A stretch of DNA of 64,000 bases from CAZOVB01 sp046541415. Lineage in GTDB: Bacteria; Planctomycetota; Phycisphaerae; SM23-33. Numbering within the stretch: the stretch's first letter is position 1; each line of letters starts with the position of its first letter. The notes under the pieces are model-generated. The model made no database searches and was not told the DNA's origin. It saw only the letters and a program-made list of their open reading frames with translations. The translations under genes were made by a program, and so were the position numbers. Positions 1-8,408 of the stretch are shown here, piece after piece. Location of the stretch: positions 96,223-160,222 of the forward strand of contig JBKHDI010000001.1 of assembly GCA_046541415.1 (NCBI GenBank), in the 5' to 3' direction.

Positions 1-1113
1 GACCGGGCCAACGACGCCAAAGAGGAGTACCGCCTGAAGGTGCACCTGGGCTTCTCCGGGAAGATGGCCGAGATCACCTGGGCGCGGATTTCGAAGTTTC
101 TCCAGGCCGTCGCCCGGCGGACGCAGATCTCACTGGACAAGTCAGTCGACCCCGCTACGGGTCTGCTCTCGACCTACATCACCCACAAACCGGTCGAGTA
201 CGAACCGCTGTTCGACCCCGACGGCCAGCCGCTGACCAGTGAGAGAGGGGCCCACCTGGCGCACGTCAGCGCCTTCCAACTGCACCGGTTCCCGGCCTTC
301 CTGGAAGCGCCTCTGCACGCCCTGCGCATCGAGCAGGATCCGCACGAAGCCCGCAGGCTCGACCAGGCTGTCCGCAACAGCCCGCTGCGGGACGAGAAGC
401 TTCAGATGTACATCGCCGGGGACAGCGTGGCCGAGGAGAACAAGGACCTGGGCCGCATCTACGCCTGGCCGGCCGGCTGGTTCGAGAACGAGAACGTCTT
501 CACCCATGCCGAGTACAAATACCTGCTCAGCCAACTGCGGGCGGGGCTGGCCGAGGAGTTTTTCGAGGACATGCAGACGTGCATGGTCTGCTTCCAGGAC
601 ATCGAGCGGTTCGGCCGCAGCCCGATCGAGAACATCTCCTTCATCGTCTCCAGCCGCCACCCCAGACCCGACTACCACGGCAGGGGCTTTCTGCCCCGGA
701 CCAGCGGGACGACCAGCGAAGTGCTCAACATCGCCCTGTGGATGAGCTTCGGGCCCCAGCCGTTCGAGATGGTCGATGGCCGGTTGCGATTCTCCCCCCA
801 ACCCAGACTGGCCGATTGGCTTTTCACCCGCCAGCCGGAATCCCGCATGATCACTTGCCTGGACGGCAGTCAACAGCAGGTGGATTTCGCGGCCGATACG
901 TTCGCCGTCCGGCTGTTCGGATCCGTGCTGGTGGTCTACCACAACCCCTCGCGACGCAGCACGTTCGGGCCCGAGGCCGTTGCGCCCAAAGCGATTAAGC
1001 TGACCGGCACCGATGGCCGCGTCGAGACGATCGAACAGGGCTTCGTCGAAGCCCCCGCCGCCGAGGCGATCCGAGAACGGAAGGTCGAGCGGATCGACAT
1101 CCAACTGGGCTGA
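1..1113 (+). CDS. Carbohydrate phosphorylase-like protein (GH94-like), C-terminal fragment
   Basis: The reading frame is open to the left edge, so only the last ~370 residues are present and the start lies outside the window. The first in-frame GTG/ATG codons (40, 64) have no convincing ribosome site and are probably internal. A conserved block, WPAGWFENENVFTHAEYKYL, followed by an ENISFIVSSRHP segment and a GFLPRTSGTTSE segment, resembles the (alpha/alpha)6-barrel part of cellobiose phosphorylase-like proteins. That assignment is from memory of the family, not a search. The gene ends 8 bp before the convergent nitroreductase-like gene. An alternative is an uncharacterised glycoside hydrolase of the same fold. 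Substrate cannot be stated. Confidence 0.6.
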   Translation, partial: DRANDAKEEYRLKVHLGFSGKMAEITWARISKFLQAVARRTQISLDKSVDPATGLLSTYITHKPVEYEPLFDPDGQPLTSERGAHLAHVSAFQLHRFPAFLEAPLHALRIEQDPHEARRLDQAVRNSPLRDEKLQMYIAGDSVAEENKDLGRIYAWPAGWFENENVFTHAEYKYLLSQLRAGLAEEFFEDMQTCMVCFQDIERFGRSPIENISFIVSSRHPRPDYHGRGFLPRTSGTTSEVLNIALWMSFGPQPFEMVDGRLRFSPQPRLADWLFTRQPESRMITCLDGSQQQVDFAADTFAVRLFGSVLVVYHNPSRRSTFGPEAVAPKAIKLTGTDGRVETIEQGFVEAPAAEAIRERKVERIDIQLG

Positions 1114-1121
1114 GGCAGCGG

Positions 1122-1868
1122 TCAGACCCTGCCCACCGGGGCGAGGTAAATGACGAACTCGTCATCACCGTCCAGGCCGAGCATCGCGTCGACGGCTACC
1201 TGGTCGTAGGCGGCAATGGCGCACGTGCCGCAGCCGATCCCCTCGACCGCGACGTAGAGATTCTGGGCCACGTGTCCGGCGTCCAGAAGGATCGCCTTGT
1301 GCGAAACCCGGTCGTACCGCCACTCGGTTCGATAGGGCACAGCCGCCCAGAAGAAGACCACCGCCGCCGAGGACAGGAAATCCTGCCCCAGGGTCACCGA
1401 GCCCAGGGACTGGCCGAGATCCTCCACGTCGCGGACGTGAACGAGTTGTCCTTTGCTGGAGCGATACCGCCAGATTCCGCTCTGGACGCCTTCGACGTTC
1501 AGTACGGCCAGGTAGGTCTCGAACGGGTGTCGCGCCCCGGCCGAGGGAACGGTACGGAACACCACCTGCCCCTCGCCAAGTACGCGCTTGACGCCCTGGG
1601 TCGCCCAGAGCAGCCAGTGCAGCTGGGCCAGGCTCAAGGGCTGGTCGGTGAATCTCCGTCGGCTGCGGCGCGAAGAGATGGCTGCGATCAGGTCGTTCTT
1701 CTCGACCACGTCGCCGGGCAACTCGCCCAGTTCCAGGACGGTGGCGTTGTCATCGACGGGCTTCTCCCAGTCCGGGCAGGCCACGCCCTTCTGCTGGTCG
1801 GACTGGAAGTCCGCCCCGGCGAAATCCGACTTGAGCCAGCTGCGCTGTTTCCTGCACTCCGGGTCCAT
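1122..1868 (-). CDS. SagB/ThcOx-type nitroreductase-family dehydrogenase
   Basis: About 248 residues. The centre has the FMN-binding nitroreductase pattern: an ISSRRSRRRFTDQPLSLAQL segment, PSAGARHPFETYLAV, a HKAILLDAGHVAQNLYVAVE stretch and a C-terminal GLDGDDEFVIYLAPVG. This matches the SagB-type branch, flavoenzymes that oxidise azolines in peptide modification or act in unknown redox steps. No cyclodehydratase or precursor peptide gene is nearby, so a RiPP role is not supported. The ATG at 1868 is chosen because AAAGGA lies 8 nt upstream; an upstream TTG at 1895 would overlap cdsA. It is the last gene of the minus-strand purA-to-cdsA run. Confidence 0.8.
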   Translation of the reverse strand: MDPECRKQRSWLKSDFAGADFQSDQQKGVACPDWEKPVDDNATVLELGELPGDVVEKNDLIAAISSRRSRRRFTDQPLSLAQLHWLLWATQGVKRVLGEGQVVFRTVPSAGARHPFETYLAVLNVEGVQSGIWRYRSSKGQLVHVRDVEDLGQSLGSVTLGQDFLSSAAVVFFWAAVPYRTEWRYDRVSHKAILLDAGHVAQNLYVAVEGIGCGTCAIAAYDQVAVDAMLGLDGDDEFVIYLAPVGRV

Positions 1869-1888
1869 CAATCGAGTCCTTTCGTTGT

Positions 1889-2785
1889 CTACCAAAGCAG
1901 CCCGAGCAGGCCGGCGGCGACCGGGGCGGCCAGCAGGGGCGAGTCGACGATATCCAGGACGCCACCGAAATTGGGCACCAGCGCGCCGGAGTCCTTGACG
2001 TCGGCGTCGCGTTTCATCAGTGATTCACAAAGATCGGCAAACTGACCTGCCAGACCGACCACCGCGCCGAAGACAGGCGCCTTCCACCAGAGCAGCTGGT
2101 GGATGCCCAGCAGCCAGGCCGACAGCGTCGCCACGCCGGCGGCGGCAAGGAGCCCGCCTGCCAGGCCCTGCCAGCTCTTGCCCGGACTCAGCCACGGGAT
2201 CATCTTGTGTTTGCCGATCATCGAGCCGGTGAAATACGCCCCGATGTCGGTGCACTTGACCGTGGCCAGAAAGAGGATCAGCACCTCCATCCCGCCGCGG
2301 ATCCGCAGGTACAGCACCAGGGCCGCACCGATACCCAGGTACGCGATGGCCAGGAACGTTACGCCCATCCGCCGGATCGCGTCGTCGATCCGGTGGCGGA
2401 CCATCTGCTCGATGAACACCAGCAGCACGATCAATCCCTGCAGCAGGAGCAGCTGACCGGCAGAGGCAATCCCGCCATGGCCCAGAAGCACCTGCTGCCA
2501 GAACGGGAAGCTCGCGATCGCCAGCGATCCGACGATGGTCGCCCCGTGAAGAATCCCCACCCCGCGCGCCTTGGCGAATCGCGACAGTTCCAGGACGGCG
2601 ACAACCACGAGAACGCACATGAGCCCGGTCAGCACGGGGCCGACCATGGCCGGCTCGTAGATGCCCATTCTCACCTTTACCGGGTCCACCGACGAGCGGG
2701 CCCGTACCTCCAGCCACCAGTCCAGGGCGAACAGCCCGGTGACAACGAGGATCAGGATCGTTCCGTAAATGATGCGTTTCTTCAT
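1889..2785 (-). CDS. cdsA: Phosphatidate cytidylyltransferase
   Basis: Makes CDP-diacylglycerol from phosphatidic acid and CTP in the inner membrane, the branch point for bacterial phospholipids. The 298-residue protein has about eight hydrophobic segments. The family signatures are clear: KCTDIGAYFTGSMIGKHK at ~177-194 followed by LSPGKSWQG, and the C-terminal hallmark SLMKRDADVKDSG near 255-267 with PNFGGVLDIVDS after it. Length is normal for the family. uppS is in the same run on the same strand, a frequent neighbour of cdsA, although two unrelated genes separate them here. Confidence 0.95.
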   Translation of the reverse strand: MKKRIIYGTILILVVTGLFALDWWLEVRARSSVDPVKVRMGIYEPAMVGPVLTGLMCVLVVVAVLELSRFAKARGVGILHGATIVGSLAIASFPFWQQVLLGHGGIASAGQLLLLQGLIVLLVFIEQMVRHRIDDAIRRMGVTFLAIAYLGIGAALVLYLRIRGGMEVLILFLATVKCTDIGAYFTGSMIGKHKMIPWLSPGKSWQGLAGGLLAAAGVATLSAWLLGIHQLLWWKAPVFGAVVGLAGQFADLCESLMKRDADVKDSGALVPNFGGVLDIVDSPLLAAPVAAGLLGLLW

Positions 2786-2809
2786 GTTCGTCTTTCAGCT
2801 CGGCCGAAA

Positions 2810-3970
2810 TTACAGGCCGGGTACCGAACCGGCGCTCAACTCGGACAGGTCGGGCAGCGAATCGAAATCGGGTACGTCTACCAGGTACACGTTACCATAT
2901 CCCTGCGGATCGGCCGTAAACAGGATACGCACCTGCCCGTCGGCAGCGCGGAACATCCGCGGGTGGACGTGCAGCAGTTGAACGTGGAAGCTGCCCCGGT
3001 GCTTCAGCAGCGCCTTGGGGCCGATGTACTTGCCCTCACGCAGGGCCCAGAGGTGCAGCCAGGGCGCCTGGGGAAACCCGTCGCCGACGATCAGCGTCTC
3101 GTCGATGCTGTGAAAGTGCATGCTCCTGCCGGACCAGGGGTATTCCTTGCGGTCCGATCCATCCGGATCGACATGGCCGAACAGGTGCGTCTTCGGGTTC
3201 AGCCAGCCGTGGTAGCCGACCCGGCTGCCGTCGGCGAACCAGTACTCGTGGCCGATCGCTTCATCCGGCGGCGTCTGCGGCCGCAACTGGCGAACCTCAC
3301 CGGTCGATATTGTCATCGCCCACAGACGCTGCAAACGTGTCCATGGCCCCTCGTGGCAGAACGTCAGCGTGTCCGGGTCGGCAGGGGAAGTGTTGCAGTG
3401 GCCCAGCCACCGATCGTCCTCGTGGAGCGTCCGAACGTGGCCGGACTCCAGGTCGACCGCGCGGATGCGGCAGTGGGGCCTGGCTTCGAAGGTCTCCCTA
3501 AAGCCGACATACCCGTTTCGCAGATCCACGTTAATCCGGCCGGACAGGTCCTCACGCTCGACGAAGCAGACGGTGCGCCCATCGGAGGTGCAACTGAGAT
3601 TGCCCGCCACGAAACCGTCCTCCACTTCGGCCAGGCGGCGGCAGGACCCGCTCTCAACGTCCATGCCCAGCAACGTCCGGTCGCTGAACAGATACACTTC
3701 GTCCCGCCGGGGATTGACAAAACCCGTCAGCAGGTCCGGATCATCCGCCGGCGAGAAATCGCTGACCTGTCGCATCTCGCCGCTGTCCGGATCGACCCGC
3801 CAGTAGTTGGCTGCGTTGTCGCGGTGGGAGCAGATCAGCAGGTTGCCGTCTGACAGCAGGCCGGAGTTGGTGAAGTACAGGTGGTGGCTGTGACAGCGGG
3901 CGTCTGTCAACTGGCGGACCTTCACTCCGGTCTGCGGATCGGTGCGGATCTTCATTTCGTTCAGGGTCAC
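2810..3970 (-). CDS. Oligogalacturonate lyase-like beta-propeller protein (PL22-like)
   Basis: 386 residues with no signal peptide, so probably cytoplasmic. The repeated pattern of strands with SDGNLLICSHRD, SCTSDGRTVCFVER and FADGSRVGYHGW motifs is that of a seven-bladed propeller. His-rich positions (RCHSHHLYF near 25, GHCN near 190, GHEYW near 237, HVHP near 350) resemble PL22 oligogalacturonate lyases, which use histidines and a metal to cleave short pectin fragments. The start is GTG at 3970 with AGGA 7 nt upstream. It sits between housekeeping genes, so context does not confirm the substrate. An alternative is a TolB-like propeller of other function. Confidence 0.68.
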   Translation of the reverse strand: MTLNEMKIRTDPQTGVKVRQLTDARCHSHHLYFTNSGLLSDGNLLICSHRDNAANYWRVDPDSGEMRQVSDFSPADDPDLLTGFVNPRRDEVYLFSDRTLLGMDVESGSCRRLAEVEDGFVAGNLSCTSDGRTVCFVEREDLSGRINVDLRNGYVGFRETFEARPHCRIRAVDLESGHVRTLHEDDRWLGHCNTSPADPDTLTFCHEGPWTRLQRLWAMTISTGEVRQLRPQTPPDEAIGHEYWFADGSRVGYHGWLNPKTHLFGHVDPDGSDRKEYPWSGRSMHFHSIDETLIVGDGFPQAPWLHLWALREGKYIGPKALLKHRGSFHVQLLHVHPRMFRAADGQVRILFTADPQGYGNVYLVDVPDFDSLPDLSELSAGSVPGL

Positions 3971-3979
3971 GGGCGGATC

Positions 3980-4411
3980 CTATATGGGAGGCTTGGGGGG
4001 GTTCTTGCGAAGACGCTTGGTTTCCGAACGCTCCTTCTTGTTCTTGAGGCGGCGTTCTTTCGAGGCCCGGGTGGGGCGGGTCTTGCGGCGTGTCTTCGGC
4101 GGGCTCTCGGCCCGGAGAATCAGCCGCTTGAGCCGCTCGATCGCGTCGTCCCGGTTGCGGTGCTGGCTGCGGTAACGCTTGGCCTCGATGAGGATCTCGT
4201 TGTCGCTGGTCAGCCATCTCTTGCCAAGCTTCAAGACGCGCTGGCGGACGTTCTCGGGCAACGAGTCGCTGTGGGCGACGTCGAAACGCAACTGGACGCA
4301 GGTGGCGTTCTTGTTTACGTGCTGGCCGCCCGGGCCGGAAGAAAGGACGAAGTTCAGTTCCAGCTCGTCTTCGTCCAGGGAGATATTCGGGCTGATGCGG
4401 ATTTTGGCCAT
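3980..4411 (-). CDS. arfB: Peptidyl-tRNA hydrolase ArfB (YaeJ-type ribosome rescue factor)
   Basis: Releases nascent chains from ribosomes stalled without a stop codon. The 143-residue protein has the class-I release-factor domain with the catalytic GGQ at residues 28-30 in SSGPGGQHVNKNAT. It lacks the stop-codon-recognition domains of RF1/RF2. The C-terminal ~45 residues are a highly basic tail (RRKTRPTRASKERRLKNKK) that in this family inserts into the empty mRNA channel. It lies directly downstream of uppS and 9 bp upstream of the propeller gene. Confidence 0.95.
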   Translation of the reverse strand: MAKIRISPNISLDEDELELNFVLSSGPGGQHVNKNATCVQLRFDVAHSDSLPENVRQRVLKLGKRWLTSDNEILIEAKRYRSQHRNRDDAIERLKRLILRAESPPKTRRKTRPTRASKERRLKNKKERSETKRLRKNPPKPPI

Positions 4412-4417
4412 GGCGGG

Positions 4418-5197
4418 TCACTTGTTGGAGGCGTCGACTCCGCCGAAGCGTCGGTTCCGGGCCGCGTAGGCGATGACAGCCTTGTGAAACTCGGCTTCGT
4501 TGAAGTCGGGCCAGTAGACGTCGGTGACGTAGAATTCCGAATAGCTGATCTGCCAGAGCAGGAAGTTGCTCAGTCGGACCTCCCCGGCCGTGCGGATCAG
4601 CAGGTCGGGGTCTGGCATGTCGGCGGTATCGAGATTGCGGCTGACCGTCGCCGGGTCGATCTGGTCGGGCGATAGCTGTCCCGCGGCCACCTGCTTTGCG
4701 ATGCGTCCGACCGCGTCGGTGATCTCCGCCCGCGAGCCGTAGTTCAGCGCCAGGCCGAAAAACATCCCCGTGTTGCTTGCGGTGGCATGGAGCGTCCTGT
4801 CCAGCTCTTCCAGGACCATATCGGGCAGGCCCTGCCGCCGGCCGAGGTGGCGACAACGGATGTTGTGGGACATCATCGTTTCGCGTTCGGTGCGGAGGTA
4901 CTCGGCGTAGAGGTGCATGAGGATCTTGATCTCCTCAGCCGGGCGCGACCAGTTTTCGATCGAGAAGCTGTAGAGCGTCAGGGCCTCAAGACCCAGGCGG
5001 GCACACTCGGTGACGATGCGACGGACGTTGCGCCCGCCTTCCTCGTGGCCGGCCGAGCGACTCTTGCCGCGCTGCCGGCCCCATCGGCCGTTGCCGTCCA
5101 TGATAATCGCCACCGAACGCGGAATGGCCTCGTCGGGCACGCCGATCCGCGCCCGCGCCTGGGCGATCGCCTTGGGAGACAGGTCGATTTCGGTCAC
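4418..5197 (-). CDS. uppS: Isoprenyl transferase (undecaprenyl diphosphate synthase)
   Basis: Condenses isopentenyl diphosphates to the C55 carrier lipid used for peptidoglycan and LPS. The 259-residue protein has MDGNGRWGRQRGKS near 33-46 with the catalytic Asp34, followed by AGHEEGG. The C-terminal signature reads RTAGEVRLSNFLLWQ then YSEFYVTDVYWPDF. The usual RTSGE serine is Ala here, a mild variant. The start is GTG at 5197; GTGA overlaps the purA stop codon by 4 bp, so translation is probably coupled. Confidence 0.96.
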   Translation of the reverse strand: MTEIDLSPKAIAQARARIGVPDEAIPRSVAIIMDGNGRWGRQRGKSRSAGHEEGGRNVRRIVTECARLGLEALTLYSFSIENWSRPAEEIKILMHLYAEYLRTERETMMSHNIRCRHLGRRQGLPDMVLEELDRTLHATASNTGMFFGLALNYGSRAEITDAVGRIAKQVAAGQLSPDQIDPATVSRNLDTADMPDPDLLIRTAGEVRLSNFLLWQISYSEFYVTDVYWPDFNEAEFHKAVIAYAARNRRFGGVDASNK

Positions 5198-6504
5198 TCT
5201 GCAAGCTCTGTGATATTGGTGTTGTGCACGATGGTCTGCGTCCGCTCGGGCCCGACGCTGATGAAGCCCACCGGCGTGCGGGTCAGCTCTTCGACCCGGT
5301 TGACATACGCCTGAGCAGCGGCCGGAAGCTCATCGAAGCTCCTGCAGCCGGTGATGTCTTCGCTCCAGCCGGGCAGGGTTTCGTAGATGCAGTCCACGCC
5401 GTCCATCCGCTGGGGGTCGAAGGTCTCGATGCGCCGCCCGTTCCTCTCGTAGCCGACGCAGATCTGGATCTCGTCCAGGCCCGTCAGCACGTCCAGCAGC
5501 GACAGGACCATTTCGTCCACGCCCGAAAGTTCCGCGGTATAGGCGACCAGGAAGGCGTCGAACCAGCCGCAACGACGTGGCCTGCCGGTAGTCGTGCCGT
5601 ATTCATGCCCCTTCTGGCGCAGATAATCGCCGTTCTCGTTGTTCTGCTCGGACGGGAAGGGGCCGGCCCCGACCCGGGTCGTGTAGGCCTTGATCAACCC
5701 CACCACGTTGCCCACCTGCTTGGGCGAGACACCCGCTCCTGTCGGGATGCCGCACGCGGTAACCGCCGAGCTGGTGACAAACGGGAAGGTCCCGTGGTCC
5801 AGGTCGAGCATCGCGCCTTGTCCGCCCTCGAACAGCAGCCGGTCCTTGCCTTCCCGACAGACCTTGCGGATCAATGCCCCGGTATCGCAGATCATCGGGG
5901 CCAGACGCTTTCCGTAGGCAATGTACTGATCGGCCAGGGCGTCGGCATCGATCGGCTCGCAGCCGTACAGGGCCGAGAAGATCTTGTTCTTGGTCGCCAC
6001 GATCCGCTGGAGCTTCTCGCGCAGCAGCTCCGGGTCGACCAGGTCGCCTGCCCGCAGGGCGGTGGAGCGGTTGGCCTTGTCGGAGTAGCACGGGCCGATG
6101 CCTCGCGCCGTCGTGCCGATCTTGTCGTTGCCCAGCAGCTTCTCGCTCTCCAGGTCCTGCATCTTGTGATAGGGCATGACCACGTGGGCCGACTGGCTGA
6201 TCCGCAGGTTCTCCGGGCCGATCTTGATACCCCGGGCGACCAGGCCCTCGATCTCCTTCAGGGCCGTCTCCGGATCGAACGCCACGCCGTTGCCGATGAC
6301 ATTGACGACGTTCTCGTTGAGGACACCCGAAGGGATCAGGTGCAGGGCGAAGGTCTCCTCGCCGACCTTGACGGTGTGGCCCGCGTTGGCTCCGCCGCAA
6401 AAGCGGACGACGTACTGGCTGACCCCGGCCAGGGCATCGACGATCTTGCCCTTGCCTTCGTCACCCCACTGCAGACCGATAACGGTCACGTTCTTGCAAG
6501 TCAT
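5194..6504 (-). CDS. purA: Adenylosuccinate synthetase
   Basis: Joins IMP and aspartate using GTP in the first AMP-specific step of purine synthesis. The 436-residue length is typical. Visible signatures are QWGDEGKGKIVDAL at the N-terminus (P-loop and catalytic Asp), CGGANAGHTV, the GTTARGIGPCYSDK segment, FEGGQGAMLDLDHGTFPFVT, and the C-terminal SVGPERTQTI. It is the first gene of the minus-strand run, with the ATG at 6504 preceded by AGGAGA. It overlaps uppS by 4 bp. Confidence 0.98.
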   Translation of the reverse strand: MTCKNVTVIGLQWGDEGKGKIVDALAGVSQYVVRFCGGANAGHTVKVGEETFALHLIPSGVLNENVVNVIGNGVAFDPETALKEIEGLVARGIKIGPENLRISQSAHVVMPYHKMQDLESEKLLGNDKIGTTARGIGPCYSDKANRSTALRAGDLVDPELLREKLQRIVATKNKIFSALYGCEPIDADALADQYIAYGKRLAPMICDTGALIRKVCREGKDRLLFEGGQGAMLDLDHGTFPFVTSSAVTACGIPTGAGVSPKQVGNVVGLIKAYTTRVGAGPFPSEQNNENGDYLRQKGHEYGTTTGRPRRCGWFDAFLVAYTAELSGVDEMVLSLLDVLTGLDEIQICVGYERNGRRIETFDPQRMDGVDCIYETLPGWSEDITGCRSFDELPAAAQAYVNRVEELTRTPVGFISVGPERTQTIVHNTNITELAE

Positions 6505-6667
6505 AGGAGAGCTTCCTCAATCAGCTTCGGTTCAGACAACCCCACCACCATAGGCTTTCGGCTGCGACAGTCAAGCAGCTTTGACGCGAAAGGCCGACCC
6601 GCTAAGCCCTTGAGGCAACCGGCAGGGGGCCCTACAATGCCCTCTTACGTCTGCTACAGGAGTATCT

Positions 6668-6937
6668 ATGGTAGAACCAGCCAAGAAGCCCAAGATCCTC
6701 GGCTTGGGTCTGGACAATGACGACGGTCACACGCGCGTGACCAGGGCGGAGAACTTCCACCTCGTCGGCGGCTCGGCCGAGACCCATGAAGGGATGCAGG
6801 AGCAGGCCATCAGATTCAACGAGAAGCTCAAGGACCGGGGCAAGCCGCTGGACCAACTCGAGCGTGCCGAGTTCATGGACATCGCGGCTGAATCGGGGAT
6901 GAACGTCGTCGAGATCCGCCGGAAGAAGGACGCGTGA
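6668..6937 (+). CDS. Small conserved hypothetical protein upstream of ispE
   Basis: 89 residues, soluble, no cysteines and no membrane segment. AGGAG lies 5 nt before the ATG. The N-terminus (KPKILGLGLDNDDGHTRVTR) has the look of a short beta segment with acidic turns, followed by charged helices. Function is not recognised. The GTG of ispE overlaps its stop codon (GTGA at 6934-6937), so the two are very likely co-translated. Co-expression with an isoprenoid gene is the only clue. Confidence 0.75.
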   Translation: MVEPAKKPKILGLGLDNDDGHTRVTRAENFHLVGGSAETHEGMQEQAIRFNEKLKDRGKPLDQLERAEFMDIAAESGMNVVEIRRKKDA

Positions 6938-7845
6938 GACCCGCCAGACCAGGGGGACAGGCGTCGCTGCTGCTCCAGGCCCCGGCCAAGATCAACCTCA
7001 ACCTGCTGGTGGGCCCCGTCGGGCCCGACGGCTACCATCCGCTGGACTCGTACGTCGTCCGTCTGCTCTGGGGCGATCCTGTCACCCTTCACGCACGAGG
7101 TGACGGGCAGATCGTCCTGGAATGCACGGGCAGCGATTGTGGACCCGACGAGGAGAACCTCGCGGTCCGCGCTGCCCGGCTGGCGCAGCAGATCCTCAGA
7201 CCGGCCGGGCTGGGGGTTACGATCCAACTGGACAAGCAGATCCCCCCCGGAATGGGCCTGGGCGGCGGGTCCAGCGACGCTGCAACCGTTCTGATGGGTC
7301 TGGCTGAGCTGTGGTCGACATCCTGGCAGGCAGATGACCTCGAATCGGCTGCGGTGAGCCTGGGCGCCGACGTGCCTCTGTTCCTCTCGCCCAGCCCGGC
7401 GATGCGCATGACGGGCCGGGGCGAAAGACTCGAACCTGTCCAGATCGCTCCGCTGGTCGTCCTGCTGATCCTGCCCAGGCTGTTCTGTTCGACCGGGGCG
7501 GTCTACCGCGAGTTCGACTCCGCACCGGCCCCGCAGGCCCAGCAGCTCCCGGCCAAGGTGCTGAAACGCCGGCCTTCGTTCTGGCAATCGGAGCTGGTTA
7601 ACCACCTCCAGGCCCCAGCCCGTGCAGTCTGCCCGGAACTGGCCCAACTGCAAGACGAACTGCAAAGCGAATTGCCGATCCCCGTTCACATGACAGGCAG
7701 TGGGGCGGGCCTGTTCTGCCTGCCCAAAGACGAACTCCAGGCCCGGAAGTGCCAAACCCTCATCGCCGGCCGCGAACTGGAAACGGTCATCTGCCGTACC
7801 CAACAGGCCGGGCAGGGAGCAAAAGGACTTCATTTTTTTCACTGA
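6934..7845 (+). CDS. ispE: 4-diphosphocytidyl-2-C-methyl-D-erythritol kinase
   Basis: Phosphorylates CDP-methylerythritol with ATP in the non-mevalonate (MEP) isoprenoid pathway. It is a GHMP kinase of 303 residues: APAKINLNLLV at 17-27, the glycine-rich ATP loop PPGMGLGGGSSDAA at 104-117, a GADVPLFL segment, and the C-terminal MTGSGAGLFCL motif. The start is GTG, overlapping the upstream small gene by 4 bp. The first ~10 residues before the conserved core are Pro/Gly-rich. Its product feeds the same prenyl pool used by uppS nearby. Confidence 0.95.
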   Translation: MRPARPGGQASLLLQAPAKINLNLLVGPVGPDGYHPLDSYVVRLLWGDPVTLHARGDGQIVLECTGSDCGPDEENLAVRAARLAQQILRPAGLGVTIQLDKQIPPGMGLGGGSSDAATVLMGLAELWSTSWQADDLESAAVSLGADVPLFLSPSPAMRMTGRGERLEPVQIAPLVVLLILPRLFCSTGAVYREFDSAPAPQAQQLPAKVLKRRPSFWQSELVNHLQAPARAVCPELAQLQDELQSELPIPVHMTGSGAGLFCLPKDELQARKCQTLIAGRELETVICRTQQAGQGAKGLHFFH

Positions 7846-7905
7846 AACCGGAAGAAGCCTTGACCGATGTAAAGGCAACTGGTAGAAATATCCGTCCACC
7901 CAATC

Positions 7906-7978
7906 GGGGCCGTGGCGCAGCTGGGAGCGCGTCTGCATGGCATGCAGAAGGTCCGGGGTTCGAATCCCCGCGGCTCCA
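7906..7978 (+). tRNA. tRNA-Ala (anticodon GGC)
   Basis: A full cloverleaf can be folded by hand. The acceptor GGGGCCG pairs with CGGCTCC (one G-U). The D stem is GCGC/GCGC, the anticodon stem TCTGC/GCAGA has loop ATGGCAT giving anticodon GGC, and the T arm is CGGGG-TTCGAAT-CCCCG. The discriminator is A. No CCA is encoded, since TGA follows, so it must be added by nucleotidyltransferase. Confidence 0.95.
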
Positions 7979-8018
7979 TGAAAATAGCCCGTTGCTTTGC
8001 AGCGGGCTATTTTCATGG
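7976..8018 (+). terminator. Strong intrinsic terminator overlapping the tRNA 3' end
   Basis: CCATGAAAATAGCCCG (7976-7991) is perfectly complementary to CGGGCTATTTTCATGG (8003-8018), giving a 16-bp stem with an 11-nt loop. The left arm includes the last three bases of the tRNA. The T tract lies inside the right arm (ATTTTC), not after it, so the efficient part of the hairpin is likely the inner 8 bp. The structure would also work on the minus strand. Confidence 0.85.
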
Positions 8019-8408
8019 AGCAGGAGAACAGTAGAAAGTAGAGAGTAGAAGACCCATCTGTCGCTACTTCCTCAGTTCTCGATCCTGCCGGCCCCATGCC
8101 TTTCCTGCGGTCTCCTGCTGTCCTGCTCTACTTTCCCTTAGCGGACTGGGCCTGGCAATGGACAGGCACCTGGCATCCACTTGGCTCGTCCAACCGTGTC
8201 AGGTGCCATGTTTCCATCAGCGCAGCGCAGGGGAAGCATGCGATGAGCGATCACCCTCCGCCGAACGGCATTTCTGACTACCCTCTGCTGCTGGATTCTC
8301 CGAAATCTCTGCCGTGGCTGCTCCGATTGTCTCTGGAGAAGTGATTCGCGGCCGAACTGCCACTGGGCTGGGGGTTCGGCCTGAACGCAGAGAGCAGAGG
8401 TCCAATCG
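8019..8408. other. Intergenic region with inverted repeats, no gene seen
   Basis: 390 bp without a supported gene. It holds two sets of inverted repeats: GAAAGTAGAG (8034-8043) with CTCTACTTTC (8126-8135), and GGCACCTG (8165-8172) with CAGGTGCC (8200-8207). The sequence is locally purine-rich on one arm and pyrimidine-rich on the other. The 11-mer CAGGTGCCATG at 8200-8210 recurs in the direct repeats at the right end of the window. A dispersed palindromic element is the best guess. Confidence 0.5.

Noticed and set aside
1122..1868. RiPP azoline biosynthesis locus around the SagB-like gene
   Set aside because: No cyclodehydratase (YcaO), E1-like partner or precursor peptide is visible nearby.
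2099..3853. Plus-strand frame of 584 codons crossing cdsA and the propeller gene
   Set aside because: Crosses two well-supported genes on the opposite strand and has no domain.
8096..8344. Small coding frame in the intergenic region after the tRNA
   Set aside because: Overlaps inverted repeats, has no ribosome site and no domain-like sequence.
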